A stretch of DNA of 64,000 nucleotides from Streptomyces sp. NBC_01439. Lineage in GTDB: Bacteria > Actinomycetota > Actinomycetes > Streptomycetales > Streptomycetaceae. Positions 17,549-26,079 of the stretch are shown here, in pieces. The stretch is from positions 4,042,001 through 4,106,000 of the forward strand of contig NZ_CP109487.1 in NCBI RefSeq assembly GCF_036227605.1. Direction: 5' to 3'. The first letter of the stretch is position 1. Each line of letters starts with the position of its first letter. The notes under the pieces are model-generated. The model was not told where the DNA came from, did no database searches, and was given only the letters and a program-made list of their open reading frames with translations. The position numbers were made by a program, and so were the translations under genes.

Positions 17549-18886
17549 ATGACCGAAGTACACGACGCCCCGCCGGCCGGGTCCGGGGCCCCGCGGGCCG
17601 CCGACGGCAGGCCGCTCCTGCGCCGCAGCAAGCGCGACAAGGTCCTCGCGGGCGTGTGCGGCGGCCTCGGCCGGTACTTCGACCTGGACCCGGTGGTCTT
17701 CCGCATCGTCCTCGGTGTCCTCGCGGTCACCGGCGGCGTCGGTCTGATCTTCTACGGCTTCGCGTGGCTGCTGCTCCCCCTGGAGGGCGAGGAGGACAGC
17801 GAGGCGAAGAAGCTGCTGACCGGCCGGGTCGAGGGGGCCACGCTGGCAGCGGTGTTCGCCGCGCTGGTGGGCTGCGCGCTGTTCCTGTCGATGCTGGACA
17901 ACGGCGGGCTGGCGGCCTTCTCGGTGCTGGTCGTCCTGGCGCTGGGCGGGGCCTCGTACTGGTCGCAGCGCAAGCGGCACACCGGCGGGCCCGAGGCGCA
18001 GGCGCCCGAGGCGGTCGGCAGCGTCCCCCGGGCCGCGCACTCGCCCGCCCCGCCGGAGACGAAGGCTCCGCCCGTCCCCGGCGGACCGTCCTGGTGGCGG
18101 GACCCGCTGGTCAAGGACGGCACGACCGGTCCGGTCGGCGGGACGGGGTACCTGTGGGGGCCCGACGACTCGGCGGACCCGGTGGTACCCGGCCGCACCC
18201 CGGCGGCCGCGAAGGCGCCCGCCGCCCCGACCCGTCCGCGCAGCGGCATCGGCGGCATCGGCGGCCGGGTCTTCGTGCTGGCGCTGCTCGCCGGGGTCGC
18301 GGGGACCGCCGCCACCTGGGAGGGCAATCCGCTCGGCGAGGCCCTGCAGACCGGGCTCGCCGCCGCGCTGGTCGTCTTCGGTCTGGGCCTCGCGGTCAGC
18401 TCCCTGCTGGGACGCACGGGCTTCGGCACGGTCGTACTGGCCGTGTGCACCGCGGGCCTGCTCGCGGGCGCGGCCGTCCTGCCACGGGAGATCAGCACGG
18501 ACTGGCGCGAGGTCGAATGGCGTCCGGCCGCGGTGGCCGACGTGAAGCCCGTGTACGAAGCGGGCACCGGGCTCGCCACGCTGGACCTGAGCCGCCTGGA
18601 CGTGCCGAAGGGCACCAAGGTGGCCGTCGAGGCGTCCATCGAAGCTGGCCGGCTCAAGGTGGTCCTGCCCAGGGAGGTCACCGCGCTGGCCGACGTCACC
18701 GTCCGGCGGGCGGGCGACATCCAACTGCCCGGCGACTACGCGGGCCGCATCGAGCGGGCCGGGCCCGGGGAGCAGAACCGTACGGAAACCCTCGAGCCGG
18801 CTCCCGGCACCGAGGCCGGCGGGACGATCGAACTGCACCTCGGTGCGGACTTCGGACAGGTGGAGGTGGCCCGTGCGGCGTCATGA
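17549..18886 (+). CDS. PspC domain-containing membrane protein
   Basis: 445 residues from ATG 17549. An overlapping ATG at 17541 in another frame opens only a four-codon reading frame. The PspC domain is at about 25-75: RSKRDKVLAGVCGGLGRYF, then LIFYGFAWLLLPLEGEE. Additional helices lie at about 95-140 and 240-320. The last 120 residues form a soluble region (VKPVYEAGTGLATLDLSRLD) resembling the C-terminal adhesin-like domain of LiaF/DUF2154 proteins. It is divergent from the PspC sensor kinase and ends with a 14-base overlap into the next gene. Its likely role is membrane-stress sensing with the neighbouring two-component system. Confidence 0.88.
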   Translation: MTEVHDAPPAGSGAPRAADGRPLLRRSKRDKVLAGVCGGLGRYFDLDPVVFRIVLGVLAVTGGVGLIFYGFAWLLLPLEGEEDSEAKKLLTGRVEGATLAAVFAALVGCALFLSMLDNGGLAAFSVLVVLALGGASYWSQRKRHTGGPEAQAPEAVGSVPRAAHSPAPPETKAPPVPGGPSWWRDPLVKDGTTGPVGGTGYLWGPDDSADPVVPGRTPAAAKAPAAPTRPRSGIGGIGGRVFVLALLAGVAGTAATWEGNPLGEALQTGLAAALVVFGLGLAVSSLLGRTGFGTVVLAVCTAGLLAGAAVLPREISTDWREVEWRPAAVADVKPVYEAGTGLATLDLSRLDVPKGTKVAVEASIEAGRLKVVLPREVTALADVTVRRAGDIQLPGDYAGRIERAGPGEQNRTETLEPAPGTEAGGTIELHLGADFGQVEVARAAS

Positions 18887-19097
18887 GTTCCAGCCGGGAC
18901 GGCTGATCGCGGGACTGGTCCTGGTGGTGGCGGGCGTGCTCTACCTGCTCGACGGCACCGGCGAGGCGGACCTGCCCTGGTTCGCGGTCGTCCCGATCAC
19001 CATGGGCGGGCTCGCCCTCGCCGCGCTCGTCGGGCTGGTGACCTACGCCGTACGCCGGGACAGGCGCGACCGGATCACCGAGTCCAGCGACAGGTAG
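18873..19097 (+). CDS. Small two-helix membrane protein
   Basis: 74 residues from GTG 18873, preceded by GGAGG at 18862-18866. It starts inside the end of the PspC gene (14-base overlap). Two hydrophobic helices (about 10-28 and 37-58) are followed by a basic tail (RRDRRDRITESSDR). Its last 55 bases overlap the 3' end of the DoxX gene on the opposite strand. Translational coupling to the PspC gene indicates a shared function, which is unknown. Confidence 0.75.
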   Translation: MRRHEFQPGRLIAGLVLVVAGVLYLLDGTGEADLPWFAVVPITMGGLALAALVGLVTYAVRRDRRDRITESSDR

Positions 19098-19558
19098 GGC
19101 GCCCCGGCGAGGATCAGCGGGGTCCACGCCATCAGGTAGATCAGGTCGTTGCCGTAGTAGTACGGGGTCACCGCCCACGACACCGTGAGCCACAGGCTGA
19201 GCGCGATCAGCGCCCCGCCGACGGCCGCGATGCGGGTCAGCAGGCCGGCCAGGGCCCCGAGGCCGACCAGGATCTCCCCGATGGCCAGGGCGACGGCGAA
19301 GCCGACGGGCGAGTTCAGCGACAGGTCCACGAGGCCGGGGATCGCGGAGGTGTCGCGCACCCCGCGCATCTGGTCGCCGATGGAGCCGTCGCCGGAGGCG
19401 GAGAGGAACGCCGGGTCGGTCAGTTTGTCGAGACCGGCGTACACGAAGGTCACGCCGAGGAAGAGCCGCAGGGGCAGCAGCGCGTGCCGGGAGGCCAGCT
19501 CGCGCAGGCCCACGACCTCGCGAGGGGCGTCGGTTTCAAGAACATCGGTTCGGTTCAC
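19043..19558 (-). CDS. DoxX family membrane protein
   Basis: 171 residues from GTG 19558. LLPLRLFLGVTFVYAGLDKL is the characteristic first helix of DoxX proteins, and GEILVGLGALAGLLTR, then ALIALSLWLTVSW, are the second and third helices. A fourth is near LIYLMAWTPLILAGAPYLSLD. DoxX proteins are linked to membrane redox and oxidative-stress complexes in actinobacteria. The 3' end overlaps the convergent small membrane protein gene by 55 bases, so antisense interference between the two transcripts is possible. Confidence 0.9.
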   Translation of the reverse strand: MNRTDVLETDAPREVVGLRELASRHALLPLRLFLGVTFVYAGLDKLTDPAFLSASGDGSIGDQMRGVRDTSAIPGLVDLSLNSPVGFAVALAIGEILVGLGALAGLLTRIAAVGGALIALSLWLTVSWAVTPYYYGNDLIYLMAWTPLILAGAPYLSLDSVIRSRLSRRTA

Positions 19559-19576
19559 GCGACATGTGTACCCCGA

Positions 19577-20833
19577 TCACTCGGCAACATCGATGGTGCA
19601 GCGGTTGGATTCCACCCCCGCGGCCGTGACCACCTGGATCTCGACGCGCCCCGGCTCCACCTCCGCCGGGACCGGCACGGTCAGCACGGAGTCGGAAGGA
19701 TTGGTGAATCCGCCCGCCACCGGGACCAGCGGCACGTGCACGTGCACCGCCCCGATCCGTACCACCAGACGGGCCAGCATCTCCGGCGTCTGCGCCCCGG
19801 GCGGCACGAAACCCACGCCCCGGATCTCGATGTCGTCCCCCGGGCGGACGGCCGCGTCCAGATCCCCGGGCTCGCGTCTGCGCACCACCGACAGCACCAG
19901 TGGGCGGCTGCCCTCCGCGTACTTCGCCGCCAGGTACACGGCGGCCGACAGGGCCACCAGCAGGGCCAGCGCCCAGGGCAGCTGCGGCAGCCGGGCGGGG
20001 AAGCGCGCCAGCGAGGCCGTCGCGTAGGCGAGCACCACCGTCGAGACCAGGACGTACTGCGCGTCCGGGAAGCTCCCGCGGCCCGCGTCGTCCGTCAGGA
20101 GGTCCGCCCCGCGCGGTCGGTCGGCCGGCAGCTTCTGCAGCCGCTGGCCCATGATCCGTACGGAGACCACGCGGCGGACCAGCACCGCGACGGCCGAGGT
20201 CAGCGAGACCACCGCCAGCAGCGGCAGCGCCCGGTCCAGCGCGAGGCCGGCGTACAGCGCCTGCCGTTCGGGTCCGGGCGCCGAGGCGGCCAGCCGCAGC
20301 GCGGGCAGCAGCGTGGCGAAGGCCGTCAGCACCACCCAGGCGGTGGGCACCGCCTTCGAGGTGGACAGCCGGTTGTCCTCCCCGACCAGCGGGGCCAGCA
20401 GCCCGCCGCGCACGGACTGGGCGCGGGCCGCGACCGTGAGCAGTCCGGCCAGCACCAGGGCCGCCAGCAGCCCGGCGGTGCGCGCCGTGGACCAGCCGGT
20501 GCCGAGCGCGGCGGCGACCTGCACCAGCAGCAGGACCCCGGCGGCGATCCAGATGGCGAGGACGGCCCGCCGCGAGAACAGGTACAGCCAGGAGTTCCCG
20601 GCCTCCCGGCCCCGGTCGGCGACGGTGCGGGCCGACAGGGTCAGCTCGTCGGAGACCCACTGGCGGGAGGCGCCGAGCGAATGGGCCACGGCGGCCGGCA
20701 CGCCCTGCCCGGAGGCGAACTCGTCGCGCTTCTCCAGGAACGCCGTCACCGCGCGGCGGTGGCCCTCGCGGGCGCACTCGTCGCAGGCGCAGGCGGTGGT
20801 GTGGGTACCTCGGGACATCTCTTGGACAGCCAC
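19577..20833 (-). CDS. Multi-pass membrane protein with N-terminal Cys motif
   Basis: 418 residues from GTG 20833; ATG 20818 is an alternative. The N-terminus carries CACDEC, a cluster that may bind metal, followed by a soluble helical stretch and about eight hydrophobic segments between residues 85 and 310. The last 110 residues are a soluble beta-rich domain (RPGDDIEIRGVGFVPPGAQ) with hydrophobic alternation. It ends 18 bp upstream of the DoxX start on the same strand, so the two are probably cotranscribed. I do not recognise the family. Confidence 0.75.
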   Translation of the reverse strand: MAVQEMSRGTHTTACACDECAREGHRRAVTAFLEKRDEFASGQGVPAAVAHSLGASRQWVSDELTLSARTVADRGREAGNSWLYLFSRRAVLAIWIAAGVLLLVQVAAALGTGWSTARTAGLLAALVLAGLLTVAARAQSVRGGLLAPLVGEDNRLSTSKAVPTAWVVLTAFATLLPALRLAASAPGPERQALYAGLALDRALPLLAVVSLTSAVAVLVRRVVSVRIMGQRLQKLPADRPRGADLLTDDAGRGSFPDAQYVLVSTVVLAYATASLARFPARLPQLPWALALLVALSAAVYLAAKYAEGSRPLVLSVVRRREPGDLDAAVRPGDDIEIRGVGFVPPGAQTPEMLARLVVRIGAVHVHVPLVPVAGGFTNPSDSVLTVPVPAEVEPGRVEIQVVTAAGVESNRCTIDVAE

Positions 20834-20935
20834 GTACGTGCCGCCTCTCTGAACTACGGTGCAATGCCAGCGAATTGTGCACCACTGCGGCAGTGCTCCG
20901 GATTGCGCACGATGTCAGAGCAGGTGATTAACGGT

Positions 20936-21697
20936 TCATGATGTTGACGCCACCAGCTCTCTGAGCGGCTGGTAGCTCACCCACGCGGCCAGATCGGACC
21001 CGAACCGCTCGCGGGTCGAGGTCGCGGCGCGGTGGTCGATGGGCACCGGCTTGCCGGCGGCCCGGGCGATCAGCTGCACCTGTGCGGCCCGTTCCGCCTC
21101 GATGAACCACCAGACCGCGGCGTCCACCGAGTCCCCCACCGTCAGCAGTCCCCGGTTGCGCAGGACCAGTGCCTTGTACGGGCCGAGTGCGAGCGCGGTC
21201 CGCTCCGGCTCGTCCGCCCCGGAGTACTCGTCGAGGAGCGCGTGGTCCTCGTAGAAGGCGCAGGCCTCCTCGGTGATCGGGGCCAGCAGTTCGCCCAGGG
21301 CCGCGAGGGCCCGCCCGTACGGGCCCTGCGCGCGGACGACGGCGACCACCTCGGGCCGCCTGCGGTGGACCGCGGCGTGCACGGCGAAGGCCAGCTGGTT
21401 GACCCGGTGCCCGCCCCGGACCACCCGCCCGTCCCCGTCGACCAGCAGCAGGTCGGCGGCGGTGAGCGCGGTGAAGGCCCGGCCGAAGGGGTTCACCCAG
21501 TAGCAGTCCTCGAACTCCGGGTCCCGCGCGGTGATCTGCCCCGCCACCCCGTCCTCGTACCCGAGGCGCCCCAGCAGCCGCAGCGCCTCGGCGAGCCGCT
21601 CCTTGCGGTGGGCGCGCGCCGCGTCGACGGTGTCGTGCACGGGCGGCATCTCGAGGCCCAGCCGCTCCACGGGCACGGGTAGGGGCCGGTCCGGCAT
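20936..21697 (-). CDS. Class II aldolase/adducin-like protein lacking metal ligands
   Basis: 253 residues with the full class II aldolase/adducin fold by sequence: DGVAGQITARDPEF, NPFGRAF, HRVNQLAFAVHAAVHRRRP and CAFYEDHALLDEY are family hallmarks. The metal ligands are gone. The usual V-H-x-H-S segment reads VVRAQGPYG (Arg122, Gln124) and the usual NHGLL reads LRNRGLLTVG (Arg182). The DNA gives CGC, CAG and CGG at these codons. A zinc-dependent aldolase reaction is therefore unlikely. It may be a scaffold or a binding protein like adducin, or have a new activity. Confidence 0.85.
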   Translation of the reverse strand: MPDRPLPVPVERLGLEMPPVHDTVDAARAHRKERLAEALRLLGRLGYEDGVAGQITARDPEFEDCYWVNPFGRAFTALTAADLLLVDGDGRVVRGGHRVNQLAFAVHAAVHRRRPEVVAVVRAQGPYGRALAALGELLAPITEEACAFYEDHALLDEYSGADEPERTALALGPYKALVLRNRGLLTVGDSVDAAVWWFIEAERAAQVQLIARAAGKPVPIDHRAATSTRERFGSDLAAWVSYQPLRELVASTS

Positions 21698-21873
21698 GGG
21701 CGCTCCTTCGAACGGCTCGGTTCGCCGCGCAAGGTACCCGGGGCCCTGCCAAGTGGCCAGAGGAACGGCGAAGCCGCCGCACCAGCGGGGGCGGCGGCTT
21801 CAGCAGGGTGCGCGACCCTGGGGGCGCGCGGCGTGTGGGGATCTAAAAGGACTACTCCCACTCGGTGACTCCT

Positions 21874-21897
21874 CCCCCTCGCGCACACACGAGGGGG
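21874..21897. terminator. Possible hairpin in the gap 21698-21992
   Basis: CCCCCTC, ten bases, GAGGGGG gives a 7-bp stem followed on the plus strand by CTTCTC. Both neighbouring genes run leftward, so its role is unclear. Nothing else is evident in this 295-bp gap. Confidence 0.35.
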
Positions 21898-21970
21898 CTT
21901 CTCACTTGGGGTCGAAACCCCTCATCACGGCCAAGCCCTGACCGCTGCCGAAGCAGGATCGAAGCGTACT

Positions 21971-21993
21971 ACGCCGCGTCACGGCTGCGGCGT
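21971..21993 (-). terminator. Terminator abutting the guaA stop codon
   Basis: ACGCCGC, nine bases, GCGGCGT forms a 7-bp GC-rich stem that touches the guaA stop codon. Confidence 0.5.
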
Positions 21994-23579
21994 CATTCCC
22001 ACTCGATGGTGCCCGGGGGCTTGCTCGTGCAGTCGAGGACCACCCGGTTCACCTCCGGCACCTCGTTGGTGATGCGGGTCGAGATCCGGGCGAGCACCTC
22101 GTACGGCATGCGCGTCCAGTCCGCGGTCATCGCGTCCTCGGAGGAGACGGGGCGCAGCACGATCGGGTGGCCGTAGGTGCGGCCGTCGCCCTGGACGCCG
22201 ACGCTGCGGACGTCCGCGAGCAGCACGACCGGGCACTGCCAGATCTCACGGTCCAGGCCGGCCGCGGTCAGCTCGTGACGGGCGATGGCGTCGGCCTCGC
22301 GGAGCAGGTCCAGGCGCTCCTTGGTGACCTCGCCGACGATGCGGATGCCGAGGCCGGGGCCCGGGAAGGGCTGGCGCTGGACGATCTCGTCGGGCAGGCC
22401 GAGCTCCTGGCCGACCATCCGGACCTCGTCCTTGAACAGCTGGCGCAGCGGCTCGACGAGCTCGAACTCGATGTCGTCGGGAAGCCCGCCCACGTTGTGG
22501 TGGGACTTGATGTTGGCGGTGCCGGTGCCGCCGCCGGACTCGACGACGTCCGGGTACAGGGTGCCCTGCACGAGGAAGGCGACCGCGGGGCCGTCCTCCT
22601 GGAGGATCTCCAGCTGGGCCTGCTCGAAGACGCGGATGAACTCGCGGCCGATGATCTTGCGCTTGGTCTCCGGGTCGGACACGCCGGCGAGCGCGGTCAG
22701 GAAGCGCTCCTGCGCGTCGACGACCTTCAGCTGCACGCCGGTGGCGGCGACGAAGTCCTTCTCGACCTGCTCGGTCTCGCCCTTGCGCATCAGGCCGTGG
22801 TCGACGTAGACGCAGGTCAGCTGCGAGCCGATGGCCTTCTGCACGAGGGCCGCGGCGACGGCGGAGTCCACGCCGCCGGAGAGGCCGCAGATGGCGCGCT
22901 TGTCGCCGACCTGCTCGCGGATCGCCGCGATCTGCTCCTCGACGATGTTGCCGGTGGTCCAGGTGGGGGCGAGGCCCGCGCCGCGGTAGAGGAAGTGCTC
23001 GAGGATCTGCTGGCCGTGCGTGGAGTGCATCACCTCGGGGTGGTACTGCACGCCGTACAGCTTCTTCTCGTCGTTCTCGAAGGCCGCTACGGGGACGACG
23101 TTCGTCGACGCGGTGACGGTGAAGCCCTCGGGGGCGGCGGAGCAGGCGTCGCCGTGGGACATCCACACCGACTGGTTGTCGGGGGTGCCCTCGAAGAGGG
23201 TGGAGCCCGGCTTGGAGACGGCCAGCGGGGTGCGGCCGTACTCGCGGGCGCCGGTGTTGTCGACGGTGCCACCGAGGGTGACCGCCATCAGCTGGAAGCC
23301 GTAGCACATGCCGAAGACGGGGACGCCGGCCTCGAAGATCGCGCGGTCGAGCTGCGGGGCGCCCTCCTCGTACACGGAGGACGGGCCGCCGGAGAGGATG
23401 ATCGCCTTGGGGTTCTTGGCCAGCATCTCGTCGACCGGCATCGAGCTCGGCACGATCTCGCTGTAGACCCGTGCTTCGCGGACGCGGCGGGCGATGAGCT
23501 GGGCGTACTGGGCGCCGAAGTCGACGACGAGAACCGTGTCCGGGGCGCTGTCGTGGGCGGCGGAGGGTGCTTCTGGCAC
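21993..23579 (-). CDS. guaA: GMP synthase (glutamine-hydrolysing)
   Basis: 528 residues from GTG 23579. The N-terminal class I glutamine amidotransferase has the nucleophile in [11 protein letters not shown] and the His-Glu pair in [11 protein letters not shown]. The ATP pyrophosphatase domain has the P-loop [15 protein letters not shown], and the C-terminal dimerisation domain ends KPPGTIEWE. It converts XMP, ATP and glutamine to GMP, the last step after GuaB, whose gene is about 20 kb to the right in the window. Length and motifs are standard. Confidence 0.98.
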   Translation of the reverse strand: MPEAPSAAHDSAPDTVLVVDFGAQYAQLIARRVREARVYSEIVPSSMPVDEMLAKNPKAIILSGGPSSVYEEGAPQLDRAIFEAGVPVFGMCYGFQLMAVTLGGTVDNTGAREYGRTPLAVSKPGSTLFEGTPDNQSVWMSHGDACSAAPEGFTVTASTNVVPVAAFENDEKKLYGVQYHPEVMHSTHGQQILEHFLYRGAGLAPTWTTGNIVEEQIAAIREQVGDKRAICGLSGGVDSAVAAALVQKAIGSQLTCVYVDHGLMRKGETEQVEKDFVAATGVQLKVVDAQERFLTALAGVSDPETKRKIIGREFIRVFEQAQLEILQEDGPAVAFLVQGTLYPDVVESGGGTGTANIKSHHNVGGLPDDIEFELVEPLRQLFKDEVRMVGQELGLPDEIVQRQPFPGPGLGIRIVGEVTKERLDLLREADAIARHELTAAGLDREIWQCPVVLLADVRSVGVQGDGRTYGHPIVLRPVSSEDAMTADWTRMPYEVLARISTRITNEVPEVNRVVLDCTSKPPGTIEWE

Positions 23580-23649
23580 GGGGCGGCCTTCCGGCGGAAG
23601 AGGTGGCTGTTTTGTCGATTCTAACGGGGGACGCCACCCCCTCTTCGTC

Positions 23650-24513
23650 TCACCATCCGAATCCCGGCACCCCCACTGCCTGACGTGCCCGGCTGATCAC
23701 ACGCTGTGCGTCCGCCCCGAAGGCGGCGGATTCACGAAGGGCCTGCCAGACCCGGAGGTGGGTGGCGACGCCGTCGGTGTCGTCCAGCCAGAGCTCTGCG
23801 TGCCAGGTTTCCACGACCACCTGCCGGTCGTCGTAGATCCAGAATCCGAGTCCTGGGGGGATCTGCAGGGGTGCTCCAAGGGGAACGATCCCCAGTTCCA
23901 CGGTGTCGAGGCCGATCACGCCTTGCAGGCGGTCGAGCTGGGCGGCGAGTACCGAGGGCGGACAGATCCGAGCGTGCAGGACCGCTTCCCACAACAGGAT
24001 CCGGTAGCGCTTTCCGGCGTCGTACAGTCCCTCTTGCCGCTTCATCCGGGAAAGCACGGCTTCTTCTATGTCCCTGGTCGTCTGGTGCAGCTCCGCGAAG
24101 CGGCTGAGGACCGCACGCGCGTAGTCGGGCGTCTGAAGCACTCCGACGACCCAGGACGATTCCCACGCGCGGAGCACACGCGCGTCCGCCTGCGCCTGGT
24201 TGTGCACATCCTGTACGGGCCGAAGTCCCCCGGCCAGCTGGCGGCGCCATGAACGGACACGGGACTCCAGTCCGCGCAGCCGGGACAGCAGCTCCTCCGC
24301 CGCTTCCGGTTGCTCGACTCCTGCCGCCCACGCCCTCAGGTCTTCGGCCGTGGCTGTCTGCCGGCCCGTCTCCAGCTTGCTGACCTTCGACTGCGTCCAG
24401 CCGAGGCGCGCCGCCAGCGCCGTACCGGTGAGCCGGCTCCCGGGGCAGGCCTGACGCAGCTCCCGCAGCCTTACGCCGAGGGCCGCTCTCGCCTGCTGGA
24501 AGTCGGTACTCAC
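23650..24513 (-). CDS. XRE-family HTH regulator with DUF5753 domain
   Basis: 287 residues from GTG 24513 ([20 protein letters not shown]). The HTH lies at about 10-65: [20 protein letters not shown], then ETGRQ. The remainder is the DUF5753 C-terminal domain ([45 protein letters not shown]). These regulators are abundant in Streptomyces and usually come with a small DUF397 or DUF6879-type partner. Here the DUF6879 gene lies 13 bp upstream on the same strand. A role in morphological or secondary-metabolic control is known for relatives such as WhiJ; for this one it is inferred. Confidence 0.92.
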   Translation of the reverse strand: MSTDFQQARAALGVRLRELRQACPGSRLTGTALAARLGWTQSKVSKLETGRQTATAEDLRAWAAGVEQPEAAEELLSRLRGLESRVRSWRRQLAGGLRPVQDVHNQAQADARVLRAWESSWVVGVLQTPDYARAVLSRFAELHQTTRDIEEAVLSRMKRQEGLYDAGKRYRILLWEAVLHARICPPSVLAAQLDRLQGVIGLDTVELGIVPLGAPLQIPPGLGFWIYDDRQVVVETWHAELWLDDTDGVATHLRVWQALRESAAFGADAQRVISRARQAVGVPGFGW

Positions 24514-24526
24514 CGGTTGCCCACGC

Positions 24527-25285
24527 TCACTGCCGTTCGGCTGCCGCCAGTCCTGCGGCGAACGTCTCGTACGAAACGGCGTAATGCCAGGCCGTGTCCC
24601 GCACCTGGGCATAGCGGTTGACCTCAACCGGCTCAGTGATCAACTCAACGTCGAGCAGGTCGTCACCGTCGTCGAAATTCAGCACGGCGACGAGCCGGGA
24701 ATCGAAGATCCAGAAATCCTCGGTCGGCAGCCGCAGCCGCTCGGCATCTGCACGCCACAGGTTGCGGATCTCCTCCCCGAGCGCGGCGTTCTTCTCGGTG
24801 TGGGCCATGAGGTAGCGCTGCCCCGAAGTCGGTTGGCTGTCGACAACGCGTACGCGACCAACGGTGGCCCCGCCCGATGTCTTCTGCCGCATGATCGTGC
24901 TCCACGCAGTTTCCATGTCCCATGACGGACTCTCGCCCCGCAGGAACTGGGCGTACGTGTCGGTGGCTTCGTCCGAGGCGTACCGACGGCGCGTCTCCAG
25001 CCGCCACGCGGTGTGCTCAAAGTTCTCGAACAGACTCCCGAAGGAATCCAGGTCGATGATGCGGGGCACGCGGACGACCTCCTTGGGGCCGAAGTCGACG
25101 AGCAGTTCACGCGGAACCACGATCGCCGCCTCACCTGGGGAGAGGTGGCGCAGCTGGGCGACGTCATCGGGATCGGTGAGCGGCGGTCCGTGGACTACGA
25201 CCTCTCCGCTGTCGAGATCTTCGTGCACGGCGGGACAGCCGCCTTCACCGCTGCCCGTACCGTTGAAGCGCAACCTGCGTGCCAT
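24527..25285 (-). CDS. DUF6879 family protein with N-terminal extension
   Basis: 252 residues. The C-terminal 175 residues are DUF6879: LDSFGSLFENFEHTAWRLET, then FLRGESPS, DFWIFDSRLVAVLNF and a motif-rich end. The first 70 residues (RLRFNGTGSGEGGCPAVHED, then GEVVVHGPPLTDPDD and AAIVVPRELLVDFG) look like a separate small domain often encoded with such regulators, here fused. It is 13 bp upstream of the XRE/DUF5753 gene and forms an operon with it. The partner probably modulates the regulator, as WhiJ-associated small proteins do. The molecular function is unknown. Confidence 0.8.
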   Translation of the reverse strand: MARRLRFNGTGSGEGGCPAVHEDLDSGEVVVHGPPLTDPDDVAQLRHLSPGEAAIVVPRELLVDFGPKEVVRVPRIIDLDSFGSLFENFEHTAWRLETRRRYASDEATDTYAQFLRGESPSWDMETAWSTIMRQKTSGGATVGRVRVVDSQPTSGQRYLMAHTEKNAALGEEIRNLWRADAERLRLPTEDFWIFDSRLVAVLNFDDGDDLLDVELITEPVEVNRYAQVRDTAWHYAVSYETFAAGLAAAERQ

Positions 25286-25381
25286 CGGTCCTGCCCCTTC
25301 GCCGCGCCAGCTCCGGCTTCAAAGGATGTCGGCTGCCACACAGGAATGTCGATGCATGGCCAAGCCCGGCAGAGGAATAAT

Positions 25382-25395
25382 CGAGAATAGTCTCG
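25382..25395. promoter_or_regulatory. Palindrome between divergent regulatory genes
   Basis: CGAGA ATAG TCTCG, a perfect 5-bp inverted repeat containing a TAGTCT -10-like element, in the 145-bp gap between the DUF6879 gene and the small gene at 25431. It is a candidate autoregulatory operator for the XRE protein. Confidence 0.4.
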
Positions 25396-25430
25396 CGTGG
25401 CCCCAACCGACTGTCTCTAGGGTGCCGTTC

Positions 25431-25625
25431 ATGGCATCTCTGACCACCATGAGCCCGCCTGTGCACCTGTCACTTCCATCAGAGGCTCCGAGACCGGCCG
25501 CAGGCTGCGACGTGTGCGCAGCACTGGCGAACCAGCGCTCGGAGGCCCACCGGCGGAGTGACCGCTCGGCGGTATCGGACTACAACGTGGAGATCGTCGC
25601 TCACCGTGGGCGCAGCCGATGCTGA
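25431..25625 (+). CDS. Small Cys-containing hypothetical protein
   Basis: 64 residues, MASLTTMSPPVHLSLPSEAP onward, with the core GCDVCAALANQRSEAHRRSD. CxxC followed by a charged helix is a recurring small Streptomyces protein found near XRE/DUF397-type regulators. The start at 25431 lies after AGGGTG. It ends with a 7-base overlap into the next gene, so the two are coupled. It is divergent from the XRE/DUF6879 pair. Function unknown. Confidence 0.7.
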   Translation: MASLTTMSPPVHLSLPSEAPRPAAGCDVCAALANQRSEAHRRSDRSAVSDYNVEIVAHRGRSRC

Positions 25626-25900
25626 GCCCGCGAGTGAAGCTCCGGTTCGTCGCCCACACCATTCGGCACGCGCCTGAAGGCGGCGTCACCTACGAGGTCT
25701 TCTGCACGGCGTACCGCTGCGGGGCGGAGTCCGGGCCGCAGGACGAGCAAGGAGCAGCGCAGGACTGGGCGCTGCGGCACACAGGGGGGACCGGCCACCA
25801 CCTCTTCCGGCGCGTGTACACGGACCACGCGCGCGTCACGCGCGCCTCTGAACCGTCTCACCATCCGAACGCGATTGGTCCGGAAGGAGACGGAAGGTAG
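25619..25900 (+). CDS. DUF7848-like small protein
   Basis: 93 residues. VTYEVFCTAYRCGAESGPQD and WALRHTGGTGHHLFRRVYTD are the recognisable core: two Cys, a conserved GxSGPQD turn and an HTGxTGH...F segment. I recognise this as the small Streptomyces DUF7848 type commonly encoded by regulatory loci of this kind. It overlaps the previous gene by 7 bases. The chorismate mutase leader begins 10 bases after its stop, so readthrough from this pair may feed the attenuator. Confidence 0.7.
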   Translation: MLSPRVKLRFVAHTIRHAPEGGVTYEVFCTAYRCGAESGPQDEQGAAQDWALRHTGGTGHHLFRRVYTDHARVTRASEPSHHPNAIGPEGDGR

Positions 25901-25910
25901 TGTTCGCGCC

Positions 25911-25979
25911 ATGCGCAAGCAGCTGAGCTTCGTCTTTACCTATGGCACCGGTCGGTCCGGTCGCCATGGGTCCTCGTGA
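25911..25979 (+). CDS. Leader peptide of the chorismate mutase attenuator
   Basis: A 22-codon reading frame, MRKQLSFVFTYGTGRSGRHG then Ser-Ser and TGA. It carries Phe-Val-Phe-Thr-Tyr in a row (TTC GTC TTT ACC TAT), so three of five codons specify end products of the chorismate mutase branch. A GGAAGG at 25892-25897 is a rather distant Shine-Dalgarno. The frame is followed by a strong hairpin and then the chorismate mutase gene. This is the classical layout of transcription attenuation by ribosome stalling. It is too short for routine gene finding. Confidence 0.75.
   Translation: MRKQLSFVFTYGTGRSGRHGSS
25942..25967 (+). promoter_or_regulatory. Pause/1:2 hairpin in the leader RNA
   Basis: ATGGCACCGG (25942-25951) pairs with CCGGTCGCCAT (25957-25967) with one bulged G and a TCGGT loop. 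It begins inside the Tyr codon, so a ribosome stalled on the Phe/Tyr codons would prevent it forming. GGTCCGG (25954-25960) could then pair with CCGGTCC of the terminator 5' arm, with six of seven pairs. Confidence 0.55.
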
Positions 25980-26002
25980 TGCTCGCTTGAGCCACTGACT
26001 TC

Positions 26003-26040
26003 CCAGAGCGCCCCGGTCCGACAGGACCGGGGCGCTCTGG
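26003..26040 (+). terminator. Attenuator (intrinsic terminator) before chorismate mutase
   Basis: A perfect 17-bp stem, CCAGAGCGCCCCGGTCC / GGACCGGGGCGCTCTGG, with a GACA loop, followed by CGTTTCC. It lies between the leader peptide stop (25979) and the chorismate mutase start (26080). Confidence 0.85.
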
Positions 26041-26079
26041 CGTTTCCGCTCCTGTCGGCACACACCTTCAGGAGAGACC

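Noticed and set aside
21860..21960. tRNA-like segment (GGGTCGAAACCC)
   Set aside because: It resembles a T-arm, but no acceptor, D-arm or anticodon arm can be folded around it.
25376..25401. sigmaR-like promoter GGAAT-N18-GTG before the small gene at 25431
   Set aside because: The -10 side reads GTG instead of GTT, and an overlapping palindrome explains the site as well.
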